From the NCBI GenBank assembly GCA_002840785.1, contig PHCH01000070.1, positions 1 through 38,059 of the forward strand: DNA of 38,059 bases. The letters run 5' to 3'. A program made the translations under genes and the position numbers. The stretch's first letter is position 1. Each line of letters starts with the position of its first letter. The notes beneath the pieces are model-generated. The model searched no databases and had not been told where the DNA came from. It saw only the letters and a program-made list of their open reading frames with translations. The stretch is from Betaproteobacteria bacterium HGW-Betaproteobacteria-4 (GTDB lineage Bacteria; Pseudomonadota; Gammaproteobacteria; Burkholderiales; Rhodocyclaceae). Below, in pieces: positions 36,609 through 38,059 of this stretch.

Positions 36609-37525
36609 GGAATATCGAAACGGTCACCCACTTTCAACGGGTGCCCGGCCAGGAATTGCTGCACCGGCAAACGCTTGCCACCGGCCTTCTGTAATTCCGT
36701 CACAGCCAGCGCGCCCTGGCCACAGGCGACAACCACATTGCTACGGTCAACTGCCAAAATGGTGCCAATTTCACCCGCGCCAACCACCGGTGTCGCCTGC
36801 CACAATTTCACCGTCTGGCCGCCAAAGAGGGCCTGCGCGCCAGGGAAGGGGTTGAAGGCGCGGATGTGGCGATCCAGTTCCGTCGCACTCTTCGACCAAT
36901 CGATCAGCGCCTCGGCCTTCTCGATCTTGTGCGCGTAAGTCACGCCCACGGCCGGCTGCGGCTCGGCCGGCAACGGCAACTTGCCCAGCGCCTCGACGGC
37001 CAGCTTCGCGCCGAGCTCGGCCAGCCGATCATGCAACGTGGCCGTGGTATCGCTCGCCTCGATGGGAAAAGCTCCACGCAACAGCACCGGCCCGGTATCC
37101 AGGCCAGCCTCCATCTGCATGATGCAGACGCCCGTCTCGGCATCGCCGGCCAGCAAGGCCCGCTGGATCGGCGCCGCGCCACGCCAGCGCGGCAACAGCG
37201 AGCCGTGGATGTTGATGCAGCCGAAACGCGGCAGGTCAAGTACGACCTGCGGCAGGATCAGGCCATAGGCCGCCACCACCATGACCTCGGCGCCAACCGC
37301 GGCAATCTTCGCCTGCGCCTCGGCATCCCTCAACGTCAAGGGCTGAAAGACCTCGATGCCATTTTCCAGCGCCACCTTCTTGACTGCCGAGGGCTGCAAA
37401 CTCATACCTCGCCCGGCCGGCCGATCCGGCTGCGTCAGCACCAGCGCCACTTCGTGCCCTGCCGCAACGATGGCCCGCAAGGCCTGTGCAGCAAATTCCG
37501 GCGTTCCCGCGAAAATCAGCCTCAT
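36602..37525 (-). CDS. fmt: Methionyl-tRNA formyltransferase
   Basis: Fmt formylates initiator Met-tRNA using 10-formyltetrahydrofolate. The 307-residue protein has the N-terminal [13 protein letters not shown], the folate/catalytic region [26 protein letters not shown] (with the active-site N and H) and a C-terminal tRNA-binding domain ([15 protein letters not shown]). The start overlaps the def stop (ATGA at 37522-37525), the classical def-fmt pair. The open frame runs further upstream through def to 37786, but that part is a shadow. A dispersed element copy lies near the 3' end, coding for [12 protein letters not shown]. Confidence 0.98.
   Translation of the reverse strand: MRLIFAGTPEFAAQALRAIVAAGHEVALVLTQPDRPAGRGMSLQPSAVKKVALENGIEVFQPLTLRDAEAQAKIAAVGAEVMVVAAYGLILPQVVLDLPRFGCINIHGSLLPRWRGAAPIQRALLAGDAETGVCIMQMEAGLDTGPVLLRGAFPIEASDTTATLHDRLAELGAKLAVEALGKLPLPAEPQPAVGVTYAHKIEKAEALIDWSKSATELDRHIRAFNPFPGAQALFGGQTVKLWQATPVVGAGEIGTILAVDRSNVVVACGQGALAVTELQKAGGKRLPVQQFLAGHPLKVGDRFDIPA
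36737..36777 (+). repeat. Dispersed uptake-signal-like element, copy 7
   Basis: The core ATTGCTACGGTCAACTGC is followed by CAAAAT, GGTGCC and AATTTCA. It lies in fmt, antisense to the gene, and keeps the invariant CTACGGTCAAC. Confidence 0.82.
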
Positions 37526-38025
37526 GCCGTAACGCGCGCCTGTTTGGCCATCTTGTTCTTGATCCGCGCCTGCTTGAGCATCGACAAGTGATCGACAAAG
37601 ACAGTCCCGTTCAAATGGTCGATTTCGTGCTGGATGCACACCGCCAGCAGCCCCTCGGCCTCCAGCGTGTGCGGCTTGCCGTCGAGATCGAGATAGGTCA
37701 CCGAGACCCGCTCGGCACGCTCGACCTTGTCGTAGATACCAGGCACCGACAGGCAACCCTCTTCGCCGATCTGCGACCCCTCGCACCGGCCAAGCGTCGG
37801 ATTGATGAAAACCTGCAGTTCGCTCTTGTCTTCGGACACATCGATGACGACGATACGTTTGTGCACATCGACCTGAGTCGCTGCCAAGCCGATTCCCGGC
37901 GCCTCGTACATGGTTTCTGCCATGTCGGCGACCAGTTTTCGGGTGCTGTCATCGACCTTCGTAACAAGTGCCGCCACCTTTTTCAGACGCGGGTCGGGGA
38001 AACGCAAAATGGGTAAGAGGGCCAT
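37522..38025 (-). CDS. def: Peptide deformylase
   Basis: Def removes the formyl group from the N-terminal methionine of new proteins. The 167-residue protein has all three motifs: [16 protein letters not shown] with metal ligand C91, and HEIDHLNG with ligands H133 and H137 and the catalytic glutamate between them. It is co-transcribed and co-translated with fmt. The upstream 34 bases to the window end are A/T-rich and may hold the promoter. Confidence 0.98.
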   Translation of the reverse strand: MALLPILRFPDPRLKKVAALVTKVDDSTRKLVADMAETMYEAPGIGLAATQVDVHKRIVVIDVSEDKSELQVFINPTLGRCEGSQIGEEGCLSVPGIYDKVERAERVSVTYLDLDGKPHTLEAEGLLAVCIQHEIDHLNGTVFVDHLSMLKQARIKNKMAKQARVTA

Positions 38026-38059
38026 ATGAAAATAGGAATAAAAGCTTGCTCGATTAGGT

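Noticed and set aside
36602..37786. N-terminally extended fmt of 394 residues
   Set aside because: The extension overlaps def in another frame; [12 protein letters not shown] at 37525 is the normal start.

Overview
The window is GC-rich bacterial chromosome, densely coded on both strands. Gene content and order (def-fmt, rsmB, DUF4390, ntrYX, trkAH, hemE, priA, plus metH behind an S-adenosylhomocysteine (SAH) riboswitch) point to a betaproteobacterium, most likely Rhodocyclales close to Dechloromonas/Azonexus. That placement is inferred from content, not from a search. No rRNA, tRNA, CRISPR array, insertion sequence or prophage was found.

Layout. 1-3257: 3' end of a YghU-type glutathione transferase, an ADP-ribosylglycohydrolase-fold protein and a CHASE-GGDEF diguanylate cyclase. 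3259-7165: a self-contained metH unit with promoter, SAH riboswitch, intrinsic terminator, metH and terminator. 7207-8390: a lone AAA+ ATPase gene on the minus strand behind an AT-rich 52-bp palindrome. 8531-15118: a sigma-54-type promoter followed by a TAXI-TRAP transporter operon (solute receptor, fused permease, DUF1850) that ends in its own DctB/DctD-like two-component pair. 15172-19107: murB, a convergent cell-wall amidase, a CheZ-like protein, an Hpt phosphotransfer protein, a DUF1840 protein and a methyltransferase-like protein. 19107-22760: ROK kinase, MOSC protein, MFS transporter and a calcium-loop protein. 22831-34201: a long minus-strand block, in transcription order rsmB, DUF4390, ntrY, ntrX, trkA, trkH, hemE, priA. 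34236-36596: S1/P1 nuclease, speD, a DJ-1/PfpI protein and a ribbon-helix-helix protein. 36602-38025: fmt and def on the minus strand.

The main unexplained signal is a dispersed, non-palindromic element present seven times in both orientations, mostly inside genes. Its core is ATTGCTACGGTCAACCGG, and all seven copies share CTACGGTCAAC. Each core is followed on the same side by A/T runs at about positions 19-25 and 30-36. This layout (fixed core plus A/T tracts one helical turn apart) resembles the DNA uptake signal sequences of Pasteurellaceae. I know of no such signal described for this group.

Second, five genes (ADP-ribosylglycohydrolase, TAXI receptor, murB, MOSC, DUF4390) each lack an internal stretch of tens of bases and resume in another frame with an intact 3' end. 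Because murB is essential, a systematic assembly or sequencing error is the first explanation to test.

Other points of interest are a DnaA-box cluster between priA and hemE, an antiterminating SAH riboswitch, an NtrX homologue with a degenerate ATPase domain, and a divergent CheZ-like protein beside an Hpt protein.
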